From Microdochium bolleyi (Eukaryota; Ascomycota; Sordariomycetes; Xylariales; Microdochiaceae): a stretch of 64,000 bases of DNA. Below, one piece after another: positions 44,205 through 57,718 of this stretch (positions are counted from its first letter, which is position 1; every line of letters begins with the position of its first letter). The notes under the pieces are model-generated. The model searched no databases, was not told the DNA's origin, and worked only from the letters and a program-made list of their open reading frames with translations. Location of the stretch: positions 434,001 to 498,000 of the forward strand of contig KQ964265.1 in NCBI GenBank assembly GCA_001566295.1, given 5' to 3'. A program made the translations under genes and the position numbers.

Positions 44205-47200
44205 TCATACTCCCCGCTTAAGACCCTTCCCCTTCGGCACCCGGAAGACCCAATACAAGCCCAAGGCCAAGCCAACATTGACAATTATATAAACCCAGAG
44301 AAGGCCAAAGTTCCTCCAGCGGTCCGCATACGAGATCCCGAAGCGCGCCAGGAAGTCGTCCGTCGTCGCCAGCGGGCAGAACGCGCAGCTGCCCATCGCC
44401 AGAGGATCGCCCAGCACGGTGCCGCCACTGGACGCTACGAAAGGGCCGAGGTAATCCGCGCAGGTGGTGTTGGCGGGTGCTACCATGTGCAGCACCTCGC
44501 TAGGATCGCACGAGACCTCGTAGCCCGCCATGGCGGATGACATGACGCCACTGATCATGTAGTTGACGGGAGAGACACGGTACATGAAGGTCCAGAACTC
44601 GGGGAGGTCGGCTGGCACGACACCGATACCGGAGAAGGCTATGCAGAAGATGTACAGCAGGCTTGCGAGCACGCCAGCTGTCTCTGCCGTCTCGATCCAG
44701 GCGATGGCCATATGCGAGAAGGTGCAGGTGAATAGCAGGAAGAGGGTGAGGAAGAGGAAGACTAGGAAACCGCGGAGACTTAAATCGTCGCCGCTGCTAC
44801 CGCTGCCTCCCGGCAGGGCTGAGAAGCCCACTGGATAGTACCAGCAGACGTAGGCGATGGCGGCGGCGATGACGTTCCAGGCCATCTCGACAACGATGTT
44901 GGAGAGGAGCAACGTGGTCCAGTGGTAGACCTTCGATGGCCGTTCGCGGACCTCGTACAGGGCTCGCTGCGGGACAAACATGGGCATGGTCTGCTCGTTT
45001 AGGGAGTTGAAGAGGATGAAGAACAGGTAGATGGCGTAGAGCTGGTTCTGCATGCCTTGCAGAGTCAGGCGCGCCTCGAAGCTGAAGCCGAGGTACAGGC
45101 ACGACAGGCCAACAAGGCTGAACTTGGACCAGATGTAGGTCGGTGAGCGCCAGAAGTGTTTGAACGTGCGGTTGAGCACCTGCACGAGCTGTGTTCCGAA
45201 GGAAGCCGCAAACTCCTTACTTGACGAGGCATCGTTGTGATCAGGGCTGTTTCTTGTGTTTGTGTTGGACAGGCTGTGGAGGCGCGCCATCTCACCCTTG
45301 ACCAGTTCATACTCTGGTGAGCACCGCCAGACTTGATGCCAGTCGATTCCCGCAGATCCATCCAAGGGGGGCTTGATAACGTCGAGCATCCACTCGGCTG
45401 GGTTGGCCTCGGCAGGACACGGAGGGGCACCGTTACGCTCGAGATACCGAACCAGAGTCAGGCAATTCTCGCCTAAGTCCCCAAAGTACACGGTCTTGCC
45501 GCCGGGCGCCAGCAGGAGCAAGCGATCGAAGCGACTGAATAACAAGCTTGATGGCTGATGAATGGTGCACAGGACGGCCTGTCCGGCGCTCGTGAGCCGC
45601 TGTATGAGACCACAGATGGCCCAGGAGGTCTGGCTGTCAAGCCCCGATGTTGGCTCGTCAAGGAAAATCAGTAGCTCCGGGCGGGCGGCAAGCTCGACGC
45701 CGATCGTCAAGCGCTTACGCTGCTCGACGTTGAGTCCCTGGCCGGGAACACCAATGACGGCACCTGCGAACTCGTCCATCTCTAACATTTCCACGACGCG
45801 GTCCACATGGCGGAGCTTCTCGGCGCGGGGCACGGACGCGGGCTGGCGGAGCAGCGCGCTGAAGTCGAGAGCCTCGCGCACAGTCATAGTCTCCAGGTGG
45901 ACATCTTGCTGCTTGACGTACCCAACGCAGTGCTGGAAAGATGCGTCTGTGGGCCGGCCGTTGATGAGTGTCTCCCCTGAGAGGATGCCCGTAGTCACAC
46001 GGCCTGCCAGCGCGTCGAGCAAGGTCGTCTTGCCAGCCCCAGAGAATCCCTGGCCGTCTCGTCAGTTCCAATTCCACGTGAATGGCGAGTACGGATCACA
46101 TACCATCAGTGCAGTCGACTTGCCCGGTTGGACCCACCCATCGACTTGGGAAAGAATACGGCGGGTGGTGCCCTTGATGTCTACATCGTAGCAAACATCG
46201 TTCCAGTGGAATATGGGCCGTTCCTCTTTCGGTTGATCCTGGGCTGAGATTTTTTCTAGTGTAGAGGCCCGGGAGCTCCTACTCGCCTCGGCCGACTGGT
46301 GTTGCGACTCAACATCGTTGCCTGTTGCCATTCCCGTAGCTCCTGGCGAATCTTTGCCTCTCCGGAATACCAGCACCTCGCCTTTACTTCTGGGCGGTTT
46401 CGCAGTCTCCGCGGCGATGGCATAGACAAAGAAGAGGCCGACGAGGAACCCGCACAAGATGCCAATGTTCCTGCCAATCTGTTAGCCCAGAAATCCAACT
46501 TCACATACATTTGACCATCGGACTCACCTCCACTTATTCTCGTTGAGATAGCCGAAGGAGATAGCCAGGTAGCGATCGCCGTTGACAAAGTCGCGCCCAG
46601 TCTCCGCACCAACTGACGAGCAGATCTGAGAGTCGGCGGGGACGGTCTCATAGCCAGGTCCGCGGGGCACCATGTTGGAGCAAGGAAAGTCACGGCCGTG
46701 GAACTCATTGGCCATGAGCGCCTCGAACGCATACGCGAGTGGATTGATATACATCATCCAGTGTGACCAGTCCGGAAGGTAGGACGGCGGGATGCAGAAC
46801 CCCGTGTAGATCATGAGCCCCAGGCTGAGGAGGGAGCTGGGCACCATAGCCTGGGCCGGGGTGCGTGTCACGTACGCAAGTGTTCGGAAAAGGGCCGACA
46901 TGACGAGCGTCGTGAGATAGCTGGTCAGGCAGAAAAAGAAGAAGGCGCCTGCCTCCCGTCGCAGATTGGTCATGAAGTATATGGTGGCATTGAAGACGAG
47001 CATGTTGGCCGTTTTGTAGGGCAGATCCATGAGGAAGCTGGCGATCGCCTGGGAGGATTGCCGGTAAAGGGTATATCGGTTATGTTTCTCGATGACTGGA
47101 CGCTCTGCGTATACCGTGAGGACCTGGTAAATCATGCGTCAGTCATCTGCACTTAGCATTTTAAGGATGATAGAGTATCGCACCTCCAACTGGCTGGCGA

Positions 47201-48995
47201 ATGCGTTGAACAGCAAGGCAAAGAAGATGATACCGCCGCGGTAGTAGAATGTCGATGCATCAACCTTCATGTCGAGAAACATGCTTCCCAGCATGATCGC
47301 CATGACCAGGTTGTATAGCATGGAGGCGATGGTGAAGAACGGGTCGGCCAAGAGACGCCTATAGGCGCGCCAGATGTTGAGCTTGACCTGCTCAGTGAAG
47401 GAGATGAGATAGGCAGATCCTGAACGCATGTGTTTCTGCTGGTCCGCGACACGTGACTGCTTGTATTCGAGGGAGCGCTCGTCGCGAGGGTGCTTTTCCT
47501 GGTAAGTCTGGATCTCATCTAGCAGAGCCTGCCGCTCTTTGCTCGTCTTCCATCGGGCGGCGAACTCATCGGGCGTCTTGGGAACCTGGTGCGCGAATCC
47601 CGGCCGCACGACGCGCTCAGAGGCACTCGTCATCGAAGTCAGGAAGTCTGGCGTGGTTTGTCTCGCCGGGCCTGCTTATCCAGTCAGTCTAATCTCATTC
47701 TTAGTAGCAGAAAGTGGTCTGTATAATGAGAGGGTGCTGTACGTTCAAAGCCCAGGTTCTCAAAGTAGCTCGCGGCCTCGGAGATCTTGCCGAAGAATAT
47801 TTGCCTTCCTTTGTACAGCAAGGTAACACGATCAAACATCTATCAAGCCGGGTAATTAGTAGACTGTCTCTCCTGTGTTTGCCACAACCAGGAAGGACCT
47901 ACATCGTAGGCACTCTGCGGTGCCTGGTAGATCGCCACCGCTGCAGCGATGTCCAAAATCTCAGCCTGGTCGCGCAGGCTTTGACAGAAGCGGACTGCAT
48001 TGGCACTGTCAAGCCCGCGCGTCGAGTTGTCCCAGCACTGCAGCCGAGCACCCGTGAGCGCGGACTCGGCGATGCTGACGCGCTTCCGCTCGCCGCCACT
48101 GACGCCGCGCACAAAGTCGTCCCCAACGCGCGTATTGACCGTGTGGGATATGCCAAAGACGGACATGACGACGTCGCAAAGCATGCTGTTGACGCGAGCG
48201 GGAGACACATCGGAGGGCACGTTCCGTACCGGTCGCGTGGATGCCGCAAAGCGGAGGGTCTCGCCAACGGTGAGATGCGCAAGATGGGTGTCGATCTCGC
48301 TGTTGTAGAGGACGTCGCCGCGGAACCGAGTACGCACGTGGTTTGCGTCGATACCTTTTCGCCGTTAAGATTCTTGTCAGTCATGCCATAAGAGCGCACC
48401 ACATTCTTGGGGAATGGCATTACACACCTCTGTAATTCCAGTTTGTCGTGGAGCTTATTCTCAAACCCGCCGTCTCCCCTGCAAGGGTCTTGAGAAGCGT
48501 CGAACAGCCCGAGCCCGGTGGGCCAAGGACAAGCAACAGCTCCCCCGCATCGAGGACACCCTCAAAGTCCTTGAGGATAGTAACCTGTTTGGCTTGCCGA
48601 ACGCCGCCGAGCCTCCTCGCGACGGATTCGGCAGCACTCAAAAAGATATTGCCTGCGCTGCTCTGGTGCTGGCTGCCAGAAGCACTACCATGGACTGTGA
48701 GGTCACGGAAGGCCACTCCGAGACTGCGAGGCCGCGCTGGGAGATTCTGGTTGTAGAGGTCGACGAAAGTCTTGACCCAGAGGCGGCCATTAAAGGTTGG
48801 CGACTGCGGATCGAGGGAGCTCCCGCGCTCTGGGTAGAGGACCTGGCGCCACTGGCCCTCTGGTGTTGACGGAGTTGTCGTCGTGGCTCGCAGGGCGAGG
48901 TCTCTGAGCTCGATGTCCAAATCGACAGCCGATTGCATCTCGTTGTCGGGGCACAATTTGGCCGGAGTGGCGTGGCCATCTAGTATGGGTGACAT
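44205..48995 (-). CDS. PDR-type ABC transporter (ABCG full transporter)
   Basis: ATP-driven efflux pump of the plasma membrane. Eight exons, 48428-48995, 47903-48354, 47743-47839, 47184-47671, 46528-47123, 46104-46470 and 44205-46049 among the joined set, keep frame for 1470 residues, the usual length. (Seven joins were checked individually.) Layout is NBD1-TMD1-NBD2-TMD2. NBD1 has the PDR-type Walker A GPPGSGCS at 158-165 with Cys in place of Lys, signature VSGGERKR, and DNSTRGLDSANA. NBD2 has Walker A GFSGAGKT at 857-864, the degenerate signature NVEQRKR, and Walker B LLIFLDEPTSGLDS. The asymmetric nucleotide sites are normal for fungal PDR pumps. Twelve membrane segments and the extracellular Cys-rich loops (CSNMVPRGPGY; GSCAFCPL) are visible. 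Substrates of this class are mostly hydrophobic drugs, azoles, phytoalexins or lipids. Confidence 0.93.
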
Positions 48996-49846
48996 GTTGG
49001 TAGCAATCTCAGTAGGATGCTGGTGCAGGTTGAAATCTTGTCACAAAGCTAGTTTCACACTCGAATTGGACGCAGCTTATATTCAAACAAATTTCAACTT
49101 GCAGTATAGCCATGTCGGCCTGGCTCCTGTGCAAGCAGCCGCGGACGGCGTCCGGTGGCCGAGAAGACCGGAGAAGCCCCTTGGACACGAGGCGCAGCAT
49201 GCCCGAGCAGCTCAAAAAGAGCAAGGTGTTTAGGGACCGACATGGTTCCTGGGGTCTTCCCACTGAATAAGCTCAGAACCTGGTGGCCGCATCCCGCGGG
49301 TCCCGCTCGCGTCCGCGCCACCTCCGGCTGGGACCTCTTTGGTCTCTTAATTCTGCACTTCGGTCTCCTTAGCGCCCTGTCACCGAGTGGCTTCTCCCTG
49401 GTCGTGGCCAGTCTTTGAATCCACCACGGACCGTTGGTCAAGCCAGGTGAGGAGAAGTACCGTAGCACCTGAGAACGTTTCGGGACTGTGTGATACACCC
49501 ACCTGGAGCATGACATCATCGTTTCGAGCAACGCCGAACGGGTTGCTGCTTGGCCCCAACTCGCCAGAACTCGCCCAAATTCCGACTCATCACTGCGTTC
49601 ATCATACATCCATGCTATCACATTAGAGTCCGGTATAGCACTTCAAATGAGCCTGAATTAGAGTCAACGAGTACAGGAGAGAACGTTTTGTCTGATGGGT
49701 TCCCATGGTAGACAAAATAACTGAATGTTAAATTGAGCAAGACTACCGAATACTGCAAGGCTGGCTCAGTGATGATTCCTTTGTTTCAACGATCCATCGA
49801 TATCTATTGCCACCGGCTCTTCCTGAGCTTGAAGGTAATAAACCCC
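48996..49846. other. Intergenic, ABC transporter promoter
   Basis: About 850 bp between two tandem minus-strand genes. It holds the ABC transporter promoter and the 3' region of the P450 gene. No other gene recognised. Confidence 0.5.
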
Positions 49847-52800
49847 TCAGTCAAACACATCCCGCACAAAGCGTTCCGATTGGTGCTTCTCGAACAGTTC
49901 AAGCCCTTGCTCAAAGGACATTGGCGACTCGCCGCGCTTTTCGTGCTCGCTCTGCAGGATGCGCACCATGGCGTCCTTGACCCCTTCAACGATGCGGCTC
50001 GCACCGCAGACATAGACCCGGCCGTCGGCATTCCACAGCTCGCCTACGAGCGCCCGCTCACGCCATAGCCTCTCCTGCACATACCGACACCCTTCGGCCT
50101 CGTTGGGGCGGCGGCTGTACGCGCGGAACACCTTGACCACGCCCGCGGCCTCCCAGGCGTCGAACTCGTCCCGGTAGAGATCGTCCACCGATGGGTCGCG
50201 GCAACCATAGAAGAGCACCGCTGGGGCTAGCTCGCGAGCGCCCGCATCACCACCGCCGCTGCTCTCGCGCATGAGGGCGCGCTCCTGCACGAACGCGCGG
50301 AAGGGCGCCAGACCGGTCCCTGCGGCCACGCAGATGATGGGCGTCCTGTGCGGCTCGAGGGGCAGGTGGAAGCCCTTGGCCGCGCTGCGGACAGAGACCT
50401 GGACTTTGTCTCCTTCCTGCAGAGCCGCGAGGTACGACGAGGCCACGCCGATGTGCCGGCCGCTGCCGCTGGTGGCGGGCCGGTCGATGACGTTGTATGT
50501 GAGGGACGCGAGGCCTGGTGAGGCTAGGGGCGAGGAGGAGATGGAGCTGTCGTGCGGTGGTCTCAGTTAGTACTTGTCCATGACAGCACGCACTCGCTTG
50601 GCCAAAGTGATTGAGGGACACTTACTATTGGCGTATACGCATGGGCGGCAGCAGCGAGAGAAAAACGTGGAAAGGGACCATGAGCGCAGGGAACGCTTCA
50701 AGGATGCCCAGGACGGAGAGCTGCTTGGCCCGGACTTGCTCGTCAAAGCCGCCGCCAGCCATGTTCTCGAGCACTGCCTTCACATCTGCATCATTGACCA
50801 GCTTGCTGAGGGTTGTCACATCCTACTCTCGGTGGTTGGCAGTCAGCATACGATGTCGAAATTGGTTCGCGAACTACGGTTGGACCGTGTATGCTCCTCG
50901 ACTTACCTTTCTTGTGGCAACTTGACTTAGCTCGACATACGAGCTCAGAATCTCGGACACTGGCAAGCTTGTGTTGGTGGGCAGAGTTGTCGTACCAGCC
51001 GCTTCGATTGTTGCGTGAGCGTCCCAGGCCATGTGCAGCCGCCGCATGGCCCGCGCGACCGTGGGCTTGGGGTTGTGTGGTAGGACAGCCAGATAGTCGC
51101 CTGCAGTGTAGGTCCAGCCAGTCGGGAGCTGGACCTCCAGGTGCCGCTTCTCCTCTCCCCCCTCGTTTGATCCAGTGTCGGGAGTGGTCAGACTTCGCGC
51201 GCCAACGACGAGTCCTTCTCGTACATCTGGTCGCAGGATAGATGTCCTAGGTGTAGAGAACGCGACTTTGAGCCCCTGGCCGGCCATTTCGTTCTGGCCG
51301 ACCGTGATGTTGAGCTTGGCCTGGATCGCTGGCCAGAGCTTGTCGTCTTGCCATGTCTCAAAGTCGGAAAACATGTCACGCACCTTGGCGTCTGTCTCGC
51401 CCATGGGAACAAGGCGATGTCCACCGAACTTGGACAGCTGCGTGTCCAGCAGGCGAGGGATCCGTTGGTAGGTCTTCGCCCAGTCGCTGTGGCCTGAGGA
51501 GGCGAGAGTGAGAGAGTCAGCACGTCAAACATCTTACTCGGTCTTTTGCTTATGAGCACCCAACTTACCGCAACCGAAGACAGCATAAGTGACACCTTCA
51601 AGCTCACTCGGCCCGTTGTCTTCGAGTGACTCGACCCACTGGACAAAATGGCCCGCGTTGTGCGTTGCCTGACCTTCGTAGGAAGAAGCCACGATGACGA
51701 CAGGAACATCACCGCCCTTGGAAAGTGCCCCCTTCGCCATGTCCAGGGGCTCAATTGACGCGGCGAAACCGCGGTCAGCTGCGTCCTTTCCCAGCCTGCG
51801 AGCCATGAACTCGCACGTGCCTGAGTTGGAGCCGTAGTATATCGCCATCCGCTGGCCGATTTCTGCCATGGAAGAAATAGCGTCGGTGCTAGTAGCAGCG
51901 GCAGGCTTCGTCGTCACGCCACTACCATCGCCTGCTGCGCCCACCAAGCGTGCTTCGAGCTGCAGCGGCGTAAGACCGCCCCTGGGGATCGCTCGGATGT
52001 AGAAGCCCTTGGGCCGGATCGTAAGCGATGTCTGGGTCTGGAGCGTGTACGCCGGGTTGTCCATGACAAAGCTCAGGTTCTGCAACAGCGCGGCGTATGC
52101 GAGGAGCATCTCCTGCCAGGCAAATGCTCGGCCGATGCACGACCGCATCCCCGTGCCAAAGGGGCTCCAGCTGTGCGGGAAGGCGGCCTGCGTCCGCTCG
52201 AATCCACCGTCGAGCATCCGCTCCGGCACGAACTCTTCCGCATCCGGGCCCCAGACCTCCGGGTCCCGGTGCGACCGGGAAATCAGGCATAGGATCTGCT
52301 CGCCTTTCTTGACCTGGTACTTGCCCCCGAGAACCTCGTTTTGGTCGGCCTCGCGCGCAAAGCCCCAGATGGGCGCGCTCAGGCGGAGAGTTTCGCGTAT
52401 GCACTGAGGGCGGGAACCGTTAGCATCACGAAAGTGCGAGCCTGGAAAATCATGGGGATGAGAGGACTCTGCTACAACTACTCACCGCGTCCAAATACTT
52501 CAGCTTCGATACGTGATCCAGTGAGATGGGCCCCGTGCCTACGACAGAGTCGATCTCCTCCTGCACCTTCTGGTATTTTTCCGGGTTCTTGAGTAGGTTG
52601 TACATGGTGAACTGGAGCGTTGCGGCGGTGGTCTCGTGGCCGGCCACGAGGAACGTGATGAGGTTGTCGATGACGCTCTCCTCGGTCATGCGGCGGCCTG
52701 TCTTGATGTCCACGCCCTCCGTCATCGCGGTCAGCAGGTCCTTTCGGCCCTTGAACCCATCCGGGTTCGCTTTGCGCTCCTCAATGACCTCGCGCGCCGT

Positions 52801-53658
52801 CCCGCGCAGTAGCGCAATGTTCTTGTGGTACTTCTTGGTCTCGGAGGTGTAGAAGACGGATGGCAGGAAGCGCGTTCCCTTCTTCCCCGCCTCCTCCAGG
52901 ACCTCGTACATCGCCGTGATAAAGGGGTGCATATCGCTCTGGTAGTATGAGTTGAAGCGGTACCCCATCGATGTCAGCGCCACCGTGTCGAGCGTGAGCC
53001 GAGTCAGGTCCTCGCCGGCGTCGATACGTGCCGTAGGGCCCTGGCGCGCCCACTTGAGCACGAGCTGGCTGACGACCTCGTGCATCTCATCAAACATGCC
53101 TCGGATCGCCAGCGGGCCAAAAGCTGAGACTAGGATCCGGTGCGCGACGCCCCAGTTCTCTTCCTCCTCGCCTTTGGACTATAGTCGCCGTCCAAGTGTC
53201 AGCCATGCGGAGTACAGGACTGGGCGAGGTCTATCGACTTACGGTAAAGAGCCCATCGTGCACCACATTCCGCAGTTCCTAGCAGCTGGTGTTAGCCTCC
53301 GATGTTTGGCACTGCGTGGAGGATTAGCTTGGCTCACCTCGAGCTCGCCCTTGATAGACTTCCTGAATCGCGAGTCGTCGCACGCCTCGTTGACCAGCTT
53401 CCAGTCTGACAACACAACCAAGTCAAGCCCGAGTATCGACAGCTTGTAGATCAGCCCGTAGCGGGCAGCCAGCTGCGAAAAGGACCGCACCGGGTCGTTC
53501 ACGTCCACGCTAGTCAGATTGCCCACGACCGGTGTCATCGTAGGCTGCGGGATGCGCTGAAGGCCACCGCGAGGCTTGCCACTGCTGGCATCGTCTTTTG
53601 TGGCTGTGGCATTGCCGCCTTTGTCCGTATTGCTGTGTGTTTGGTGGTCGACCGCCAT
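49847..53658 (-). CDS. CYP505-family self-sufficient P450 (P450 - CPR fusion), fatty-acid hydroxylase type
   Basis: A P450 fused to its NADPH-P450 reductase, as in bacterial BM3 and Fusarium P450foxy; these hydroxylate fatty acids at omega-1 to omega-3. Exons 53338-53658, 53243-53278, 52486-53178, 51569-52403, 50907-51493, 50626-50822 and 49847-50546 give 1122 residues. P450 part: I-helix AGHETT at 298-303, ExxR at 354-357 and haem loop FGTGMRSCIG with Cys439. FMN domain begins with YYGSNSGT at 539-546. The FAD/NADPH half shows RQYSISSSP, the GTGLAPFRAFVQ nucleotide motif and VYVCGA. An in-frame ATG at 53787 would add 43 Ser-rich residues. Tandem with the ABC transporter, which lies downstream in the same orientation. 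Substrates other than fatty acids are possible. Confidence 0.93.
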
Positions 53659-54731
53659 GTCTTGCTTGCTGCTGCTGCTTTTGCTGCTCTTGCTGCTGAT
53701 GCAGAGGATGTGCCGGAGAGAGGATGACTTGGATATGTGAGGGCCAGAAGCCTGCCTCCGTGTGTCGTGCATGTCGTGGTTCTTCATATCATGTGCTTGC
53801 AGGGTCGTGCCTTGTCCAGTGGCGTCCGCGGAGTGCTGATCGTGGAACGTTGGTCACGAAACTCTGTTTTTGAAGGCCAGTCGTGGCGATGCTGCTCGGC
53901 TGGGTGTCGTGTCAGGCAGGGGTAACGTATGTTGGGGGGCAGGGCTGTGGCCCGGACCACCGGGGTCCGGGGAACCCGTGCTCCGTAACGCCCGGGTTGC
54001 CGACTCCGCCAAGTTCAGCCTCGATTCAGTGGATGCCTAATTTGATACTGAACCGGCTATTAGTAAGTTGATCTGCACTGCAGTGGGCGCCTCGCGCTCC
54101 GGGTGGATAGCCTGGGCTCTTGTACTTCGAGGCAGATTGATTCGGCTTCTAATGATGAATCAGACCGCGCGTCGAATCCTTGGCTGACCCTGGGGCATAC
54201 TTTTCACCATTTGAACATACTTTGGTAGGAATTAGGAAATATGCAGGCTTGATTCATTAGAGGGTAATATGTGTATCCTCCAGTTCGGGGCAATTCATCC
54301 AACACGTACTACTATGATCTGGGGTACACTATTACCACCTGTGATATTTTCCGACTCTTGAAGTTTAGATTGATTTTGTATGGATTAGCAGCCACGATAC
54401 TGAGATGACAGCTGTCAATCCTGCACTCTTCAGTAAATAGTTCCCCTGTCGGATGGAACATCGGAACCCAGCAGCACGCGAGAACGGGATGGTAGATTTT
54501 GATCCGGGCAGCTACTCAGCGATTAGACATTTCGTCCATTGGCTCAGAAATATTTGGATTCCATCTCGAAAAGCAAAGGTTACACATGCACTGGGTATAC
54601 CTTCCATCCCGCGCCGCCCTCCAGCTCGCGGTACGACTCTATCGCACTTCTGTGCGAGCATGAAGTAGAGGTTGCCTGCATGTGCAAGCGTCTGGCGGAC
54701 TTTGTCCATCAGCCTGCAAATGCCCCAACGA
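53659..54731. other. Intergenic with an A/T-rich block
   Basis: P450 promoter side (53659-53900, CTG-rich) and, at about 54120-54450, sequence clearly richer in A/T than the surrounding DNA with many TA steps. It may be an old, mutated repeat, but no repeat ends or coding remains are recognisable. Confidence 0.45.
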
Positions 54732-56101
54732 CTAAGCGAGCGTGTTCAATGCCATTCCTTCCCCAACCCACAGCCGCTGCTCCTTGGCCAGCATGTGCTG
54801 GACATAGGGTATCGTGGCCAGACTCCAGATCCCCACCCAGACAAACGGCACCGTCCAGCCGAAGGCGTAGGCCAGGTCGATGTCTCCAAACTCCAGGACC
54901 AGGTACATCGTCCCGCCCGCGCAGGCGAGCGCCCCGAGGGCCCAGAATGTCCCGAGCCGCCGAAGCATGGCTCGGAACACAGGGCTCGCGGCGTACCGGC
55001 GTGCGAGCGACCGGCGGAACGCCGTGCTGCCACCACCACTGACCGCACAGATGTCCTCAATGAGCGGGTAGATGCCGGGAGGGACCGGGCCGCCTCGCGG
55101 GATCGATGAGATACGCACCGGCGCGGGAATCGAGAAAAAGTGCAGCACGTCGAGAACTAGCAGCACCGTCCCGAAGATAACCTGGACGGAGGAGAGGGGC
55201 AGGGCGAGGAGCCGGCGCTTGGGTTGTCTCCAAGCGGTTCCCCTTGAACTTGCCATGAGCGACGGCACTAGGACAGCAATGTACGGGAGAGAAGGACGGG
55301 GAGCTGTACTCACAAAATGAGCTCGGTCACGACGATGAGAATACAGAGCCCAAACCACCACTGAAACCAATCAAAGTACCATCGGTTCCGAGCGCCAATG
55401 ACCTATCGCGTAGTGATAGACGGTTAGTGACCTCACTGAGCTTGTCAGGCATGGAGCCGTTTTCTTAGGCTTGGACACTGTACCTGGCAATCACTTCCCT
55501 TCTTCCACAGCTTCCAGCTTCTCACAGCCCACTCAATGATGCTGCTGCCGCCTATCGTCGCCGTGACAATGCTGAGCACTGTGTCTGCGCTCAGTGGGCC
55601 TTTTGGCTGGCTTCCCGGCCCGGCCTCGTACCACAGCACAAAATAGAGCACCGTCGGCGCGATGGCGCAGTCGATCAGAATGAAGCACCAGAAGAAGAAG
55701 ATCCGAAGCTTCTTGTCGGTCAGGGTGTAATTCAGCGGCGGAGGATAGTGGGAGTGGGAGGAAACACGTCTGTGGTGCTGGTGATTGGCGCTGGAAGAAT
55801 CCAAGAGAGCGTCGAGAGCATCTAAATCGACCGTGCAGGATTGCTGCGAGGTTTGTTCTGTGGGAGCAGGGCTACTGCCGTCGCCGACCGGGCCTGTCGT
55901 CTCGGAAGTGTGCTGCTTGCCCGCCATCGAAGCATGCCAGGCAGACTGGAGAGGTTGGCGCCTGACATCCTGCCGTGGTGTCTCGGGCGCGAAATTGCCG
56001 AAATCGTTCTGGTCCTGTGGTCCACCTCCACGCGACAGACTCGGCACGACTCTCTCGTCTCGACTGCCCCGTTGGGTATGGTGTTGTGAATTCGACTCCA
56101 T
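54732..56101 (-). CDS. Multi-pass integral membrane protein, unknown function
   Basis: Three exons, 55484-56101, 55314-55402 and 54732-55242, give 405 residues. Residues 1-125 are hydrophilic, Gln/Ser/His-rich and probably disordered. About six membrane segments follow: FFFWCFILIDCAIAPTVLYF, TVLSIVTATIGGSSII, FGLCILIVVTELI (across exon 2), VIFGTVLLVLDVLHFF, FWALGALACAGGTMYL and VPFVWVGIWSLATIPYV. I do not recognise a Pfam family; similar-looking proteins are common uncharacterised fungal membrane proteins. The third-exon acceptor (AAG at 55243-55245) is the weakest join, chosen because it keeps frame and gives LGTAWRQPKRR before the next helix. It lies upstream of and in the same direction as the CYP505 gene, so a link is possible but unproved. 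Confidence 0.75.
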
Positions 56102-57718
56102 CTCGTGCTCCGGGAAAAAGCCCCGGTAGTGTTCTCGCTCGTCTGCTGCGCGTTGTGTTGATCAAAGCAGGATAACAGAGTGTCGTCTAGCAAGAAGCCG
56201 CGCCGTGTAATCTAGTTGCCAGCGCTTGCGCTTTTGATTGGCATCGGTTCAGCCTGCTGATCCAAATGCACAACTGAGTGTCTTCTTGCCCCATAGATTG
56301 AACGGAAAGATCGCTGGTGCCTGGACGAGAAACGCCGAGTCCATGACTCGGCGAGAACCAAGCGCCATCCCTTTCTATCCTCGCTGTGCCAACCCGTTGG
56401 GTTGAGCTGGCGAAAGAAAGGTGTCTGACCTATTTTCGGCACTGATAGTCCGGGGCCGCGGAACCCGCAGCATGAGCTGGTATCTGGCATTGTTGCCCTA
56501 CTTTAATAAGCTTTCGCTAAGGACGCTTCGTGTCACTCAGGGGAACTAGCTTGACTCGCATACCCTGTCGCCCAGTTCAGTGGGTAGCTAGACCCCATAC
56601 TCCGTCACGAACTTTGCAACACCCCATGGCTCGGGGATATGCGGCTCTCGGACCTAGTCTTACGAATGAGAGTTGTTTTGAGTGTCTCTCTCAATGCACG
56701 TATACCCCGCGGCCCTACCTGAGCTTTCAGGGACCAATGACGAAGATGGTATCCGACACCTCTACCTTGTCATGCTTGCAAACTTGAGTCCATCCTGTGG
56801 AAGAGCACATGAAAAAAGACCGTGCTAATTCATCCCTTGAATACGAAATGATCGCAAGCTGAGGTCGTGAGTTTCGTCGAAATGGTGAGCAGAAACAGAA
56901 TCATAAAAGTCTTGCCACTCTGGACGGCTCGTGGAAATGCATGCCAACCCTGACGCGCGGTGCACCATCGTGCTCATGCCCCGGTAGGACAAAGGGCGAG
57001 AGAGATGCCAGGCTAGATGATAGAATTGTCTACCATCTTCGGCGTCACTCCATAGATTGGAGTGCTGCACGCAGTTCTGACGGGGATGAACTTGGTATGG
57101 GAGTTGCAGAGGCGACGCATTCACTCCGCAGCGCAAATAGATGTGATGAAAAAGTAATTTCACATGAGAAGTTTGCCTCCAGCTTCATTCACATCAAACC
57201 CACGAAACATACATGCGCTACACTAACGTGGCCGTTGAACACCAATGAGCTTTGACTCGCTAAGGCTGAGCACCGCGATATACACGGAATGGTGGGAGGC
57301 GCCCGACTATTCCGAGCCTGTTCCGCCCAGAGCACCACCCACGCGCAGCATAGTCGTCTACAGCCTTTCTGTAGCCGTCTCTAGTATTGCGACGAGACTT
57401 GACATGAACCACCTCAGCGTGAAAATGGCCGTCAGATGCTCCGGGCGTGTTGTTGTGCATTCTTGTATCGGAATGCCTTGTGCATGGGTTCGATTCAGCC
57501 CAAGACACCGCCAAGCGTACAGCATCAGCCGCAGCGGGTAAGGCAGAACCGTGAGTGGTCACGCCTTGCGGATCAATGCCTGCCTCCATCTGGCGATACG
57601 CTCGATGATCAGGTAGCTTCATAATAATTGATTCTCCCTGCCCGGCTGCAACGCTCAGCTGAGTTTCCCAAACCACAGGGACAACGATTTCGACGGGTGT
57701 GAAGTGTTCACTCGTACA
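56102..57718. other. Intergenic, no gene recognised
   Basis: 1.6 kb between divergent genes. Scattered short open frames only; no conserved domain, tRNA or transposon ends. Composition is mixed, with A/T-rich patches around 56500 and 57130-57240. Confidence 0.5.

Noticed and set aside
44205..48995. Loss-of-function of the ABC transporter because the first Walker A lacks Lys
   Set aside because: Cys at this position and a degenerate second signature are normal for fungal PDR transporters.
57480..57510. tRNA B-box-like sequence (gggttcgattc)
   Set aside because: The flanking bases do not pair to form a T arm, and no A box or acceptor stem lies at the right distance.
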